NCBI RefSeq assembly: GCF_002797975.1
Contig: NZ_PGET01000001.1
Location: 4,452,001-4,516,000, forward strand
Length of the DNA: 64,000 nt
From: [Clostridium] celerecrescens 18A
GTDB taxonomy: Bacteria > Bacillota > Clostridia > Lachnospirales > Lachnospiraceae
Direction of reading: 5' to 3'
The number at the start of each line of letters is the position of its first letter. The stretch's first letter is position 1. Position numbers and translations under genes: made by a program. This document shows, in pieces, positions 51,978-61,154 of the stretch. The notes under the pieces were generated by a model. It searched no databases. It saw only the letters and a program-made list of their open reading frames with translations, and was not told the origin of the DNA.

Positions 51978-52175
51978 ATGGCAGGAAAAACGAATAAAAA
52001 GGCAGAGCCGAAAGTGACTGTTCGCTATACCAAAGAACAGTTAGCTAATTCGAAGCGGTACCGTGGAAAGAAGGATTTGATCAACGCCCTTTTAGAACCA
52101 GGAAAGGCCTACACGATGCCAGAAGCAGAGGCGCTGTTTGAAAAGTTCATGAAAGGAAAGGTGAGTGTATGTTAG
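51978..52175 (+). CDS. Small phage protein upstream of the sheath gene
   Basis: The 65-residue basic protein (TVRYTKEQLANSKRYRGKKD) overlaps the sheath gene by 7 bases. Similar short genes are common at this position in PBSX-like tails. It has a short helix-loop-helix feel but no named domain. Confidence 0.65.
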   Translation: MAGKTNKKAEPKVTVRYTKEQLANSKRYRGKKDLINALLEPGKAYTMPEAEALFEKFMKGKVSVC

Positions 52176-53467
52176 GCGGAGGAAATTTTACAGCACAAAA
52201 TAAGGTTCTCCCAGGTGCCTATATCAATTTTGTCAATGCTGCTTCTGCTGGGGCTGCTATGGGAGAGCGAGGAGTAGCAGCTATTCCCATGGTGCTTGAC
52301 TGGGGACCGGAAAAGACAGTATTTGAGGTAACGGCAGAGGACTTTCAAGGAAAGAGCCGGGAGATCTTCGGATATTCTTATGATGATGCAGCCATGATTC
52401 CGGTCAGGGAGCTGTTTAAAAATCTGACTAAGGGAATCTTTTACCGGCTGAACGCCGGCGCAAAGGCGGCAAATGATTACGGAACCGCTGTTTACGGGGG
52501 TGTCAGGGGGAATAGTCTAAAAACTGTGATAGCCAAGAACATTGATGATGAAACAAAGTTTGATGTAAAAACTTTCTTTGCTGGAAAAGAAGTTGACGCT
52601 CAGACAGTAGCAGGTGCAAGTAGCTTAAAGGATAATACCTACATAACCTTTAAGAAAACTGCGACACTTGCGGAAACGGTTGGAATACCATTTACCGGAG
52701 GTACCAGCGGAGAAGCGGTAACCGGTGAGGAATATGCCGTTTTTCTTGCCAAAATGGAGAATTATTCTTTCCAGGTCCTCTGCTGTCCATCGGTTGATGA
52801 GAATGTAAAGGCGCTCTTTGCGGCATTCACAAAGCGGATGAGAGACGAGAATGGGGTCAAGTTTCAGACCGTTTTATACCGGTACACAAAAGCCGATTAT
52901 GAGGGAGTCATTTCCGTGGAGAACGAAGCGGAGGAGCTGGAGTCGGGATTGGTTTACTGGACTACCGGGGCAGAGGCCTCTTGTGCTATCAATAAGACCA
53001 CGGAAAATAAGACTTATGACGGAGAATATTCTATCAAGGCTGATTACACTCAGATTCAGCTCAAAGAGGGTATTCAGGCAGGAAGGTTTTTATTCCATAA
53101 GGTCGGGAGTGAAATCCGGGTGCTGATGGATATCAATACCCTTGTGACCTACACAGAAGAGAAAGGTGAGGATTTTTCCAGTAACCAGACAATCCGGGTT
53201 CTGGATCAGATCGGAAACGACATAGCCTCCCTGTTCAATACCCGTTATCTTGGAAAGATTCCTAATGACGCCGCAGGACGGATAAGCCTCTGGAACGACA
53301 TTGTTACTTATGGAAAACAGCTTACAACGCTCCGGGCCATTGAAGCAGTGAAGGCGGAGGCAATCACGGTTGATAAGGGTTCTAGTAAGCGGTCTGTCGT
53401 GGTGAGTTTCCCGGTAGAACCGATTAACTGTATGAGCCAGCTGTATATGACCGTAGTGGTTTCGTAG
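52169..53467 (+). CDS. Phage tail sheath protein
   Basis: The 432-residue protein is a contractile sheath subunit. It has GAYINFVNAASAGAAMGERGV near residue 16, PMVLDWGPEKTVFEVT, a middle variable domain and the conserved C-terminal domain VVVSFPVEPINCMSQLYMTVVVS. It shows that the phage is a myovirus. Confidence 0.93.
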   Translation: MLGGGNFTAQNKVLPGAYINFVNAASAGAAMGERGVAAIPMVLDWGPEKTVFEVTAEDFQGKSREIFGYSYDDAAMIPVRELFKNLTKGIFYRLNAGAKAANDYGTAVYGGVRGNSLKTVIAKNIDDETKFDVKTFFAGKEVDAQTVAGASSLKDNTYITFKKTATLAETVGIPFTGGTSGEAVTGEEYAVFLAKMENYSFQVLCCPSVDENVKALFAAFTKRMRDENGVKFQTVLYRYTKADYEGVISVENEAEELESGLVYWTTGAEASCAINKTTENKTYDGEYSIKADYTQIQLKEGIQAGRFLFHKVGSEIRVLMDINTLVTYTEEKGEDFSSNQTIRVLDQIGNDIASLFNTRYLGKIPNDAAGRISLWNDIVTYGKQLTTLRAIEAVKAEAITVDKGSSKRSVVVSFPVEPINCMSQLYMTVVVS

Positions 53468-53483
53468 GAAGGAGTGAAGGATT

Positions 53484-53957
53484 ATGAACCAGAATACTAT
53501 GAATGCCTGGGACGCCATCAGCGCCGCTCAGGCAGAATGTTATGTCACAATCGGTAATAACCGGTACAATTTTATGCAGGCTCTTAACCTGGAGGCAAAG
53601 ATCGAAAAGACAAAAACAGAAGTCCCTATTTTAGGACGAACCATGAAGGGAAATAAAACTGTTGGCTCTAAGGGAAGTGGCTCTGCAACATTTCATTACA
53701 ATACCAGCATATTCAGGGAACTTTTATATCAGTTCCAGGAAACCGGCAAGGATAAATATTTTGATATCCAGATAACCAATGAAGACCCAACTTCTAGCGT
53801 GGGACGTCAGACTGTCATTTTAAAAGACTGTAATCTTGATGGTGGGACCATTGCTAAGTTCGATGCAGATGCGGATTATCTAGAAGATGAATTTGATTTC
53901 ACTTTTGAAAGCTGGGAAATGCCGGAGAAGTTCAGCAACCTTGTAGGAATGCAGTAG
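53484..53957 (+). CDS. Phage tail tube protein, XkdM-like
   Basis: The 157-residue protein has the tube-protein pattern MNAWDAISAAQAECYVTIG, ILGRTMKGNKTVGSKGSGSAT and QITNEDPTSSVGRQTVIL. The C-terminus includes a strand-rich EDEFDFTFESWEMPEKF. It is the inner tube of the contractile tail and is placed as in PBSX (sheath, tube). Confidence 0.92.
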   Translation: MNQNTMNAWDAISAAQAECYVTIGNNRYNFMQALNLEAKIEKTKTEVPILGRTMKGNKTVGSKGSGSATFHYNTSIFRELLYQFQETGKDKYFDIQITNEDPTSSVGRQTVILKDCNLDGGTIAKFDADADYLEDEFDFTFESWEMPEKFSNLVGMQ

Positions 53958-53979
53958 GGGAAAGAGAGGATAAGAAAAT

Positions 53980-54408
53980 ATGGGAGATTTAAGTTGTTTT
54001 TTAAGCCAGAACGCTATAACCGTAGAAAATGTGAAGGTTGTGGTGTCAAAGAGATTTATGAATAAAGATAGGAAACCGGTGGAATGGGAGGTCAAGTGCA
54101 TCACTCCGGAGAAGGATGAGATGATTAAAAAGGAATGCACAAAGCGGAAGCCGATCCCCGGAAAAAAAGGAGCCTACATGCCGGAAACAGACTATGATCA
54201 GTATGTGGGGAGGCTTGCAGTAGCTTGCACGGTATTTCCTGATCTAAATAACAAGGAGCTTCAGGATTCCTATCAGGTAATGGGAGCAGAGGCTCTGCTT
54301 AAAAAAATGCTTACGCCGGGAGAATATCGGGAGTACTTGTCTAAGGTCCAGGAGGTAAACGGTTTTGATATCGAACTGGAAGACCTGGTAGATGAAGCAA
54401 AAAACTAA
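53980..54408 (+). CDS. Phage tail assembly chaperone, XkdN-like (G product)
   Basis: The 142-residue protein lies between tube and tape measure. It has SKRFMNKDRKPVEWEVKCI, a central helical part and an acidic end, FDIELEDLVDEAKN. It chaperones the tape measure and tail tube. Its last codons carry the slippery heptamer A AAA AAC directly before the stop, which would allow a -1 shift into the next frame. Confidence 0.88.
   Translation: MGDLSCFLSQNAITVENVKVVVSKRFMNKDRKPVEWEVKCITPEKDEMIKKECTKRKPIPGKKGAYMPETDYDQYVGRLAVACTVFPDLNNKELQDSYQVMGAEALLKKMLTPGEYREYLSKVQEVNGFDIELEDLVDEAKN
54399..54405 (+). other. Programmed -1 frameshift slippery site
   Basis: A AAA AAC in the correct register (A 54399, AAA 54400-54402, AAC 54403-54405) immediately precedes the TAA stop. 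The -1 frame is open without a stop through to 54584 and includes the downstream small gene in phase. Confidence 0.8.
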
Positions 54409-54422
54409 TTGAAGGGGGCGAT

Positions 54423-54584
54423 ATGGAAGCAAATATCGCTTACTATTGCCTCCACAAACTTCATAAGTGGCCTCATGAGTTCCTGGAGCTTCCCCGTTAT
54501 GAAAAGGCCGTTGTCATAGCTGCGGTGCAGATGAAACTAAAAAACGATAAAAAAGAGGCTGCCAAGGCCAGGAGGAAAAGGTAG
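54423..54584 (+). CDS. T domain of the tail assembly chaperone, made by -1 frameshift (GT product)
   Basis: The frame encodes 53 residues from its ATG (MEANIAYYCLHKLHKWPHEF...), ending in a very basic AARKAR-like tail (EAAKARRKR). It is exactly in the -1 frame of the upstream chaperone and is joined through LIEGGD from the slippery site. A ribosome binding site (GAAGGGGGC) also exists, so a free form may be made. This matches the G/GT pairs of tailed phages. Confidence 0.82.
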   Translation: MEANIAYYCLHKLHKWPHEFLELPRYEKAVVIAAVQMKLKNDKKEAAKARRKR

Positions 54585-54601
54585 AACTTGGAAGGGTAAT
54601 A

Positions 54602-54610
54602 TGATATAAT
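54602..54610 (+). promoter_or_regulatory. Extended -10 promoter of a moron gene
   Basis: TGATATAAT combines an extended -10 TG with a consensus TATAAT 31 bases before the gene start. No clear -35 box is seen, which suits an extended -10 promoter. Confidence 0.6.
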
Positions 54611-54640
54611 CATGACATTACATATTAGGGGGAAATAATC

Positions 54641-55315
54641 ATGGTTAAAAAGGTTATTTATTTTACTTTTGGCATTCCTATTACATTAATTGCACTTTTA
54701 GGGATGTCTGGTAGCCAAGGGGATAAGAATTATGCACCCCCATTAACTATATTTCTGGTGCTTTTAGCGCTAGGTGTGTTACTGATCTATCTGGGTATAA
54801 AAACTAAAACAGGAAAAAAGAAAAAGCAGGAACTAGAGAGCAGTATAAAAAATAGTCAACAGAGCGGTAAAAAGCAATATCAGATGAACCATATAAAGGC
54901 GGAACATGTATCTGGACTCCCACTGGCAGTAAATGCGGACTGTCTTATAGGTTTTGAACAGGATAGATTTTCTTTTGTAGGAGGCGGAAATGAATTCAGT
55001 TTAAGCTTTGATAAAATCACAAGCTTTGATGTAAAAACGGACGTAGAGATACAAAATCAAACCGTTTCAAGCGTAGGTGGTGCTGTAGGTGGTGCATTGT
55101 TATTTGGCCCTCTAGGTGCAATTGTAGGCGGAAGAGCAAAGACAAAGAAAACAAGAACGCTCAGTTACTATATAATATTTACTTACACGAAAGAAGATCG
55201 GGTGGAGTATATAAGCTTTGAAATTGCTTCTGCCGTATTAAATAAAGCAAGAGACTTTAAAAAGATATTTGATTCAAAATACCGTAAGGAAAGTTCTGTT
55301 AAAATCGAACTTTAA
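54641..55315 (+). CDS. Two-helix membrane protein with PH-like domain, moron gene
   Basis: The 224-residue protein has two membrane helices (about residues 3-22 and 35-57) and a basic linker. A beta-rich C-terminal domain carries ADCLIGFEQDRFSFVGGG and a glycine-zipper-like VGGAVGGALLFGPLGAIVGG, which resembles bacterial PH-like membrane proteins. It sits between the tail chaperone and tape measure with its own promoter and terminator. Its A+T-rich codons differ from those of its neighbours. It may change the lysogen's envelope, for example superinfection exclusion; this is inference. Confidence 0.65.
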   Translation: MVKKVIYFTFGIPITLIALLGMSGSQGDKNYAPPLTIFLVLLALGVLLIYLGIKTKTGKKKKQELESSIKNSQQSGKKQYQMNHIKAEHVSGLPLAVNADCLIGFEQDRFSFVGGGNEFSLSFDKITSFDVKTDVEIQNQTVSSVGGAVGGALLFGPLGAIVGGRAKTKKTRTLSYYIIFTYTKEDRVEYISFEIASAVLNKARDFKKIFDSKYRKESSVKIEL

Positions 55316-55320
55316 AGATT

Positions 55321-55350
55321 AAAGCATCCGGAGAAATCCAGGTGCTTTTT
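55321..55350 (+). terminator. Terminator of the moron gene
   Basis: AAGCATCCGGA pairs with TCCAGGTGCTT (one mismatch, one G-T) around GAAA, followed by TTT. Confidence 0.8.
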
Positions 55351-55377
55351 AAATGTCCTATTTTGGAAAGGAAAGAG

Positions 55378-57765
55378 ATGGCAGGATTACAAACTTCTAT
55401 TCAGTTACAGGACCGGATGTCAGCAGTATTAAATAACATCACTTCATCCATGTCCATAATGCTCTCAACATTTGAACAGGCGCAGGCTGCGACCGATGCG
55501 GGGCTTAATGCTGCTTCCATGGATGCTGCAAAGCAGGGAATCGCAGAAGCATCCGCTGAAATGGCCAGGTATCGGGAAGAGGTGGAAAGAGTCGCAGCCA
55601 CTCCATCTCCTGCCCCTCAGGAACCGGCCTGGAAAAGCACGGCGGCATCGGCTGTTTTTATGAACTCTGGTGCTGATCGTTTTCAGGCGGAGTACCAAGC
55701 CGCCGATCAGATGGCAAGGCAGCTATATGAAAGCCAGAAGGCCATATCCGCACAGGCCAGGAGCATGAGAGTGACGCCGCCCGGAATGTTAAATGACGTG
55801 GTGGCCACCGAAAACCGGATGCAGGCATTGTCACAGCGAATCCAGCAGCTTAACAGCATACCGGTAAATTTAAGGACGGATCAAACAAACAATGAACTGG
55901 AATCCCTTCGAGGAAAGCTTAGCCAGGCGGTATCCGTTCAGGAAGCACTGAACCAGGCTATGGGGCGGATGGATATCAGTGCAGCCAATGCAGCCTATCA
56001 GCAGCTTAATTCCGTGATGGATTCTGCGGAGCGGAATATCCGGGATAATTTAAACGTACAAAACCAGTTTAATAATTCTATCAGAGATGGAACCAGCGCA
56101 GCTTCTGGGTTATGGTCGAAGTTAAAAGGAGTAGCTGCTGGTGCAGGAATTGCTTTCAGTGCGCAGAAGGTTATAACTTTGTCCGACAGCGTAACTCAGA
56201 CGACGGCAAGACTGAATCTGATGAATGATGGCCTTCAGAGTACGGAACAGCTAAACCAGATGATATTTGCCTCCGCGCAGAGAGCTAGAGCGCCATATAT
56301 GGACACGGCCAGCGCCATTGCTAAAATGGGGCTGAACGCAGGAAATGCTTTTAGCAGCAATAAAGATTTGATTGCGTTTATGGAGCAGGTAAATAAGCAG
56401 TTTGTAATCGGCGGAGCAACCGCACAGGAGCAATCCAATGCCATGGTACAGTTATCTCAGGCAATGGCCGCCGGCGCTCTGAGAGGCGAGGAGTTAAATT
56501 CGATCCTTGATGCCGCTCCAGGAATTGCCAGGACCATAGAAAAGAATATGGGCTGGGCAGAAGGTTCCATTAAAAAGTATGCTGAAAAAGGCGCGGTCTC
56601 AGCGCAGGTTGTAAAGGCATCGCTTCTTAATATGGCAGATGAAACGAATGCAAAGTTCAATTCTATGCCGATGACATTTAGCCAAGTAATGACGAGCATT
56701 CAAACCACGCTGCTGCAAACATTTTACCCTGTGATACAGGCGATAGGGCAAGGCGCTACTTTTATTAACAATAACTGGTCTTCTATTGCGCCCATCTTTT
56801 ATGGTCTTGCCACGGGTATACTTGTAGCAGCGGCAGCGTGGGGAGTGTACAAAGCTGTCACTTGGTTATCGGTAGCTGCAAACCAAGCGTTACTAGCCAG
56901 TATGCTTTCAAATCCTTTTTTATGGATTGCTATTGTAATTGGTATTATCGTGGCGGCCATTTACAAATGGGTACAATCCGTAGGTGGTATCAGAGTTGCG
57001 TGGTTGATCTGTGTCAATGCTGTGTTAACCCAGGCGGATAAGTTAAAATTAGGTTTTATGATGGCATGGATGAATATCCAAAATGGTATTGACAATATGC
57101 TTTATGGCTTTGAAGCGTTTAAGGTAGGAGTTCAAAACGCTATTGGTAATATGAAAATAAAGGTGCTTAATACATTACAATCATTGGTAAATGGTGCTAT
57201 TGATCGAATTAATAAATTAATAAATGTTGCCAATAGTGTAGGAGGCCTATCGATTCAATTAATTGATCATGTGGAATTTGCGGCCGATGCTGCAATAGAA
57301 GAGCAGATAAAGCAGAGGCAAAGAGCTGCAGACTTGGCGGCTCAAAAGGATGCAAATGCGGCGGCAAAAGCTGGCCGGAAGAATGATTATGATAGAGCGG
57401 TAAGGGCGGCCGATGATGCAAGGATGCAAAGACAAGCAGGAATTGAGGGGGCTAAGGCCGATGCTGCTAGACGTGCGGCAGAAGATGACGGTGCTGCCGG
57501 GGCAATTGCCGGAAACACGGAAAAGACCGCAGGAAACACGGCACGCATGGCGGATACCATGGACGCTTTAGACGAAGAAATCAAATATATGCGCGATGCG
57601 GCAGAGCAGGAGGTCATCAACCGGTTTACTCTGGCAGAACTTAAGATTGACATGACCAATAACAATACCCTAAAAACAGAGACTGACTTTGATCGGATGA
57701 ATGGTATGTTAAACGACCTAACGGATGAGATTCTGTCGACAGCAGCAGAGGGAGGACATTTATAA
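55378..57765 (+). CDS. Phage tail tape measure protein
   Basis: The 795-residue protein has a long helical N-terminal part, the tape-measure core with GGATAQEQSNAMVQLSQAMAAG near residue 345 and GEELNSILDAAPGIARTI, then hydrophobic segments near residues 480-560 and a charged coiled C-terminus. GGAAAGG precedes the ATG at 55378; the frame is open slightly further upstream into the moron terminator. It sets tail length and is shorter than many tape measures. Its stop overlaps the next start. Confidence 0.9.
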   Translation: MAGLQTSIQLQDRMSAVLNNITSSMSIMLSTFEQAQAATDAGLNAASMDAAKQGIAEASAEMARYREEVERVAATPSPAPQEPAWKSTAASAVFMNSGADRFQAEYQAADQMARQLYESQKAISAQARSMRVTPPGMLNDVVATENRMQALSQRIQQLNSIPVNLRTDQTNNELESLRGKLSQAVSVQEALNQAMGRMDISAANAAYQQLNSVMDSAERNIRDNLNVQNQFNNSIRDGTSAASGLWSKLKGVAAGAGIAFSAQKVITLSDSVTQTTARLNLMNDGLQSTEQLNQMIFASAQRARAPYMDTASAIAKMGLNAGNAFSSNKDLIAFMEQVNKQFVIGGATAQEQSNAMVQLSQAMAAGALRGEELNSILDAAPGIARTIEKNMGWAEGSIKKYAEKGAVSAQVVKASLLNMADETNAKFNSMPMTFSQVMTSIQTTLLQTFYPVIQAIGQGATFINNNWSSIAPIFYGLATGILVAAAAWGVYKAVTWLSVAANQALLASMLSNPFLWIAIVIGIIVAAIYKWVQSVGGIRVAWLICVNAVLTQADKLKLGFMMAWMNIQNGIDNMLYGFEAFKVGVQNAIGNMKIKVLNTLQSLVNGAIDRINKLINVANSVGGLSIQLIDHVEFAADAAIEEQIKQRQRAADLAAQKDANAAAKAGRKNDYDRAVRAADDARMQRQAGIEGAKADAARRAAEDDGAAGAIAGNTEKTAGNTARMADTMDALDEEIKYMRDAAEQEVINRFTLAELKIDMTNNNTLKTETDFDRMNGMLNDLTDEILSTAAEGGHL

Positions 57766-58433
57766 TGGCTTATGAAGTTTATATTGATGATATGCTCCTC
57801 CCTCTGCCTCCGGAGAAGATACCTATTAAATATTCTGGCCAAAACAAAACGGCCACGTTGATCAATGGGGAAGAGATCAATATGATTCGACCCCCGGGAC
57901 TTGCAGAGATTAGCCTTGATGTGGTAATTCCTCAGATGGACTATCCTTTTGCGGTATGGGATGGAAGTTTTGAAAATGCGGAAGATTTTCTGGAGAGGCT
58001 AAAAGAACTTAAAGAAGATGGGACTACCTTTGAATTTATTGTTATCCGGGATGGGCCGGGGAATAACAGCTTTTTTGATACCAATATGGATGTAACTTTG
58101 GAAAATTACAAGGTATCTGATGATGCAAAGGAAGGATTAGACCTCATAGTTTCCCTTTCCTTGAAAGAGTATAAAAGCTATGGAACTAAAATCATGAACT
58201 TTGTGATCGTAGAAGAGCAGACGGTTCCAGTGGCTCCGGAACCAGAACTGGTGCGCCAGGGAACACCACCTGCAGCAAAGACCTATACCGTTACGAAAGG
58301 TGACTGCCTCTGGGCAATCGCAAAGAAACAGTTGGGAAACGGAAGCCGTTGGCAGGAGATATTTAATCTCAATAAAGACAAAATCAGTAATCCCAATGTG
58401 ATTTATCCCGGTCAGGTACTTACTATGCCGTAG
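57765..58433 (+). CDS. LysM-domain tail protein, XkdP-like
   Basis: The 222-residue protein has an N-terminal baseplate-associated part (about residues 1-145) and a C-terminal LysM domain (YTVTKGDCLWAIAKKQLGN, NVIYPGQVLTMP, residues 174-222), which binds peptidoglycan. It is placed directly after the tape measure as in PBSX. Confidence 0.88.
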   Translation: MAYEVYIDDMLLPLPPEKIPIKYSGQNKTATLINGEEINMIRPPGLAEISLDVVIPQMDYPFAVWDGSFENAEDFLERLKELKEDGTTFEFIVIRDGPGNNSFFDTNMDVTLENYKVSDDAKEGLDLIVSLSLKEYKSYGTKIMNFVIVEEQTVPVAPEPELVRQGTPPAAKTYTVTKGDCLWAIAKKQLGNGSRWQEIFNLNKDKISNPNVIYPGQVLTMP

Positions 58434-58448
58434 AGGAGGCGTGACGAT

Positions 58449-59405
58449 TTGGAAGTACATTTATATATACAGAACGGCCAGACAGTTTTTGAGCCGGTAG
58501 TCCAAGGGAGCACCACCTGGGAGATGCAGCGTAAGGGTCAGCCGGGGAAATGCTCTTTCACAATCATTCCGGACGATAGACTAAAGATTGAGGAAGGAAA
58601 TGCAATACGTTTTGATGTTGCTGGAAAGACAGTCTTCTTTGGATTTATCTTTGAAAGGAGCTGGAACAGTGACGGACAAATGAAAGTTACAGCTTATGAC
58701 CAGCTCCGGTATTTAAAGAATACAGATAGCTATAATTATTCCAATCTGTCTACCGGGGAAGTGATTCTTATGATTGCCCGGGATTATAAATTACAGACTG
58801 GCACGCTAATTGAAACCGGTCATAAGTTGTCCAGGAACAGGCAGGATAAAACCCTGTTTGATATTATTTTGGACTCTCTGGATTTGACCTTGATCCATAC
58901 CGGAAAGATGTTTGTGCTATATGACGATGCCGGGAAGCTGGTACTAAACGACGTGGAGAATATGAAGCTGAACATTATGATTGATGGCAGTACAGCCCAG
59001 GACTATGATTATAAAATCAGTATTGACAGTGATACCTATAACCAGATCAAGGTCTATTATGACAACAACGAAACAAAGAAACGGGATATCTACATGGTAA
59101 AAGATACCGGAACAATCAACAAATGGGGGATCCTTCAAAAGGATGAATCCATTGAGAAAGGCGTAAACGGTCAGGCCGTGGCTGAGAGATATTTAAGCCT
59201 TTACAATCGTCCTTCCAGAAGCTTAAGCATCAAAGGGACCTTTGGAGATATAAGAGTAAGAGCTGGCTGCCTGATTCCGGTATTTTTAGATATAAAAGAA
59301 ATGGAGCTGAAAAACTATTTGCTGGTAGAATCTGTTACCCATAAGATTGATGAGGGGATTCACACCATGGATTTAACACTGAGAGGAGTTGGGATTAATG
59401 GCTGA
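58449..59405 (+). CDS. Baseplate hub protein, XkdQ/YqbQ-like
   Basis: The 318-residue protein has the pattern of the PBSX hub (gp44/late control D fold): MQRKGQPGKCSFTIIPDDRLK, VFFGFIFERSWNSDGQ and VTAYDQLRYLKNTDSY. TTG is the start, with GAGGAGGC upstream. It connects tube to baseplate spike. Confidence 0.85.
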   Translation: MEVHLYIQNGQTVFEPVVQGSTTWEMQRKGQPGKCSFTIIPDDRLKIEEGNAIRFDVAGKTVFFGFIFERSWNSDGQMKVTAYDQLRYLKNTDSYNYSNLSTGEVILMIARDYKLQTGTLIETGHKLSRNRQDKTLFDIILDSLDLTLIHTGKMFVLYDDAGKLVLNDVENMKLNIMIDGSTAQDYDYKISIDSDTYNQIKVYYDNNETKKRDIYMVKDTGTINKWGILQKDESIEKGVNGQAVAERYLSLYNRPSRSLSIKGTFGDIRVRAGCLIPVFLDIKEMELKNYLLVESVTHKIDEGIHTMDLTLRGVGING

Positions 59406-59712
59406 TGTAGCTTGGGTAGAGAATATGAAAAGGATCGTCCTAAAAGCCATGGAGGAGGGTGATCCCTGCGATATTATTCCCGGGACCGTGATTAAGGTTT
59501 CTCCCTTATCCGTACAGATCAATCAGAAAACCACCATTTCCGGCGATCAGATTCTCGTGCCAGAGCATTTAACAGATCATGCGGAACTGATGTCCATACC
59601 GGGAATAGGAGAAGTTTCAGTCACGGTGAAAGGTGGCTTACAGTCTGGCCAAAGAGTTCTTATGTTACAAAAGCGAGGCGGGCAGCAGTATGCAGTTATC
59701 GACCGGTGGTAG
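59398..59712 (+). CDS. DUF2577-family baseplate protein
   Basis: The product has about 104 residues. It overlaps the hub gene by 8 bases and has the DUF2577 pattern (DPCDIIPGTVIKVSPLSVQI, GGQQYAVIDRW end). It is a small beta-rich baseplate or spike component in XkdR-type clusters. GAGAGGAG precedes the ATG at 59398. Confidence 0.82.
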   Translation: MADVAWVENMKRIVLKAMEEGDPCDIIPGTVIKVSPLSVQINQKTTISGDQILVPEHLTDHAELMSIPGIGEVSVTVKGGLQSGQRVLMLQKRGGQQYAVIDRW

Positions 59713-59727
59713 AAAGGAGTGCGCGAC

Positions 59728-60129
59728 ATGCTCCCTGAATCAGGAAGTATTTTAAAACAGGATTTTGAAATCGTCCAGCAACCGTCTAAAACTTTTAAGG
59801 TTGACATAGAGAATCAACGGGTTATTGGAATGGTAGATGATTTGGAAGCAATTCGACAGGCCGTATACTGTATGCTTCATACTGAGCGGTTTGAATGGTT
59901 GATCTACAGTTGGAATTATGGGACGGAGCTGGATCGGTTATTTGGTCAGTCCATGGGTCTTGTGAAGTCTAAATTAAAAAAGCGGATTAAAGAGGCATTG
60001 ATGCAGGATGACAGGATCCTAAGCGTTGATGCTTTTTCTTTTGAAGTATCTGGCCGGAAACTCCTTGTAAAGTTCACCATTCATACTTCCATAGGAGATA
60101 TCAATGCTGAGAAAGAGGTGAGTGTTTAG
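59728..60129 (+). CDS. DUF2634-family baseplate wedge protein, XkdS-like
   Basis: The 133-residue protein has DIENQRVIGMVDDLEAIRQAVYCMLHTERFEWLIYSWNYGTEL-type sequence (residues about 26-68), characteristic of DUF2634/gp25-like baseplate wedge proteins. AAAGGAG precedes ATG 59728. The stop is two bases before the baseplate J gene. Confidence 0.85.
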   Translation: MLPESGSILKQDFEIVQQPSKTFKVDIENQRVIGMVDDLEAIRQAVYCMLHTERFEWLIYSWNYGTELDRLFGQSMGLVKSKLKKRIKEALMQDDRILSVDAFSFEVSGRKLLVKFTIHTSIGDINAEKEVSV

Positions 60130-60131
60130 GT

Positions 60132-61154
60132 ATGTATGAGGATGTAACTTATGAAGTTATTTTAAAGAGGCTTCTTAACCGGGTCCCAGCCGAACTTGAT
60201 AGAAGGGAAGGTTCCATTATCTATACGGCCATTGCCCCAGCTGCGGCGGAGCTTACCATCATGTATATTGAATTGGATACGGTATTGAAGGAAGCTTATG
60301 CGGATACTGCGGACCGTGAATATCTGATCCGTCTGGGGAAAGAGAGGAGGATCACTCCGAAAGCGGCCACTTATGCAGAATTGAAAGGCGAGTTTAATAT
60401 GGATATCCCTATCGGCAGTCGATTTTCTCTGGATATGCTCAACTATACAGTAGTGGAAAGAATAGGAGAAGGTATATACAGATTACGGTGTGAAGTTGCG
60501 GGTACGGCCCCAAATAGTAAGTTGGGTTCTCTTGTGCCTGTTGACTATATTAGTGGATTGACTAGGGCAGAGTTAACTAAACTGATGTTGCCCGGGGAGG
60601 ATGAGGAAACGGATAAGAGTTTGAGAGAACGGATCCTTACAAAGCTCCAAAAGCCATCTACCGGAGGAAATCGGTATGATTATTACAACTGGGCCATGGA
60701 ATGTGAAGGAGTAGGAGCCGCAAAGGTATTTCCCCTCTCAAATGGCCCCGGAACCGTAAAGGTAGTAATTGCGGATTCTAACCGGGCTGCAGCTGGCACC
60801 GATCTGGTAAATCTGGTCACGGCTCACATTGAAGGGGTTCGCCCGATAGGAGCCAATGTGTCAGTGGTGTCGGCACGAGAAAAAGAAATTAATGTATCAG
60901 CAGGAATCAAACTGAAAAATGGACTTAATCTTGGTACAGTTCAGAATCTATTTGAAGAAGCTCTTACAGAGTATCTGCAGGAGAATGCCTTTGACGTTTC
61001 TTACATCAGTCTGGCAAAGATTGGGAATCTTCTACTTAATACGGCAGGTGTAGAGGATTTTTCGAATCTTCTGATCAACGGGGTAGCCAGAAATCAGGAG
61101 CTGCAGGATGAGGAAATCGCCGTACCTGGCACTATTACCTTGGAGGTGATATAG
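60132..61154 (+). CDS. Baseplate J family protein, XkdT-like
   Basis: The 340-residue protein has the Baseplate_J pattern. It has NRVPAELDRREGSIIYTAIAP and DREYLIRLGKERRITPKAAT near the N-terminus, GNRYDYYNWAMECEGVGAAKV in the middle and a C-terminus with FDVSYISLAKIGNLLL. It is a wedge subunit of the contractile tail baseplate. Confidence 0.92.
   Translation: MYEDVTYEVILKRLLNRVPAELDRREGSIIYTAIAPAAAELTIMYIELDTVLKEAYADTADREYLIRLGKERRITPKAATYAELKGEFNMDIPIGSRFSLDMLNYTVVERIGEGIYRLRCEVAGTAPNSKLGSLVPVDYISGLTRAELTKLMLPGEDEETDKSLRERILTKLQKPSTGGNRYDYYNWAMECEGVGAAKVFPLSNGPGTVKVVIADSNRAAAGTDLVNLVTAHIEGVRPIGANVSVVSAREKEINVSAGIKLKNGLNLGTVQNLFEEALTEYLQENAFDVSYISLAKIGNLLLNTAGVEDFSNLLINGVARNQELQDEEIAVPGTITLEVI

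Noticed and set aside
54423..54584. Independent small hypothetical gene
   Set aside because: Better explained as the T part of the frameshifted tail assembly chaperone because it is in phase with a slippery heptamer.
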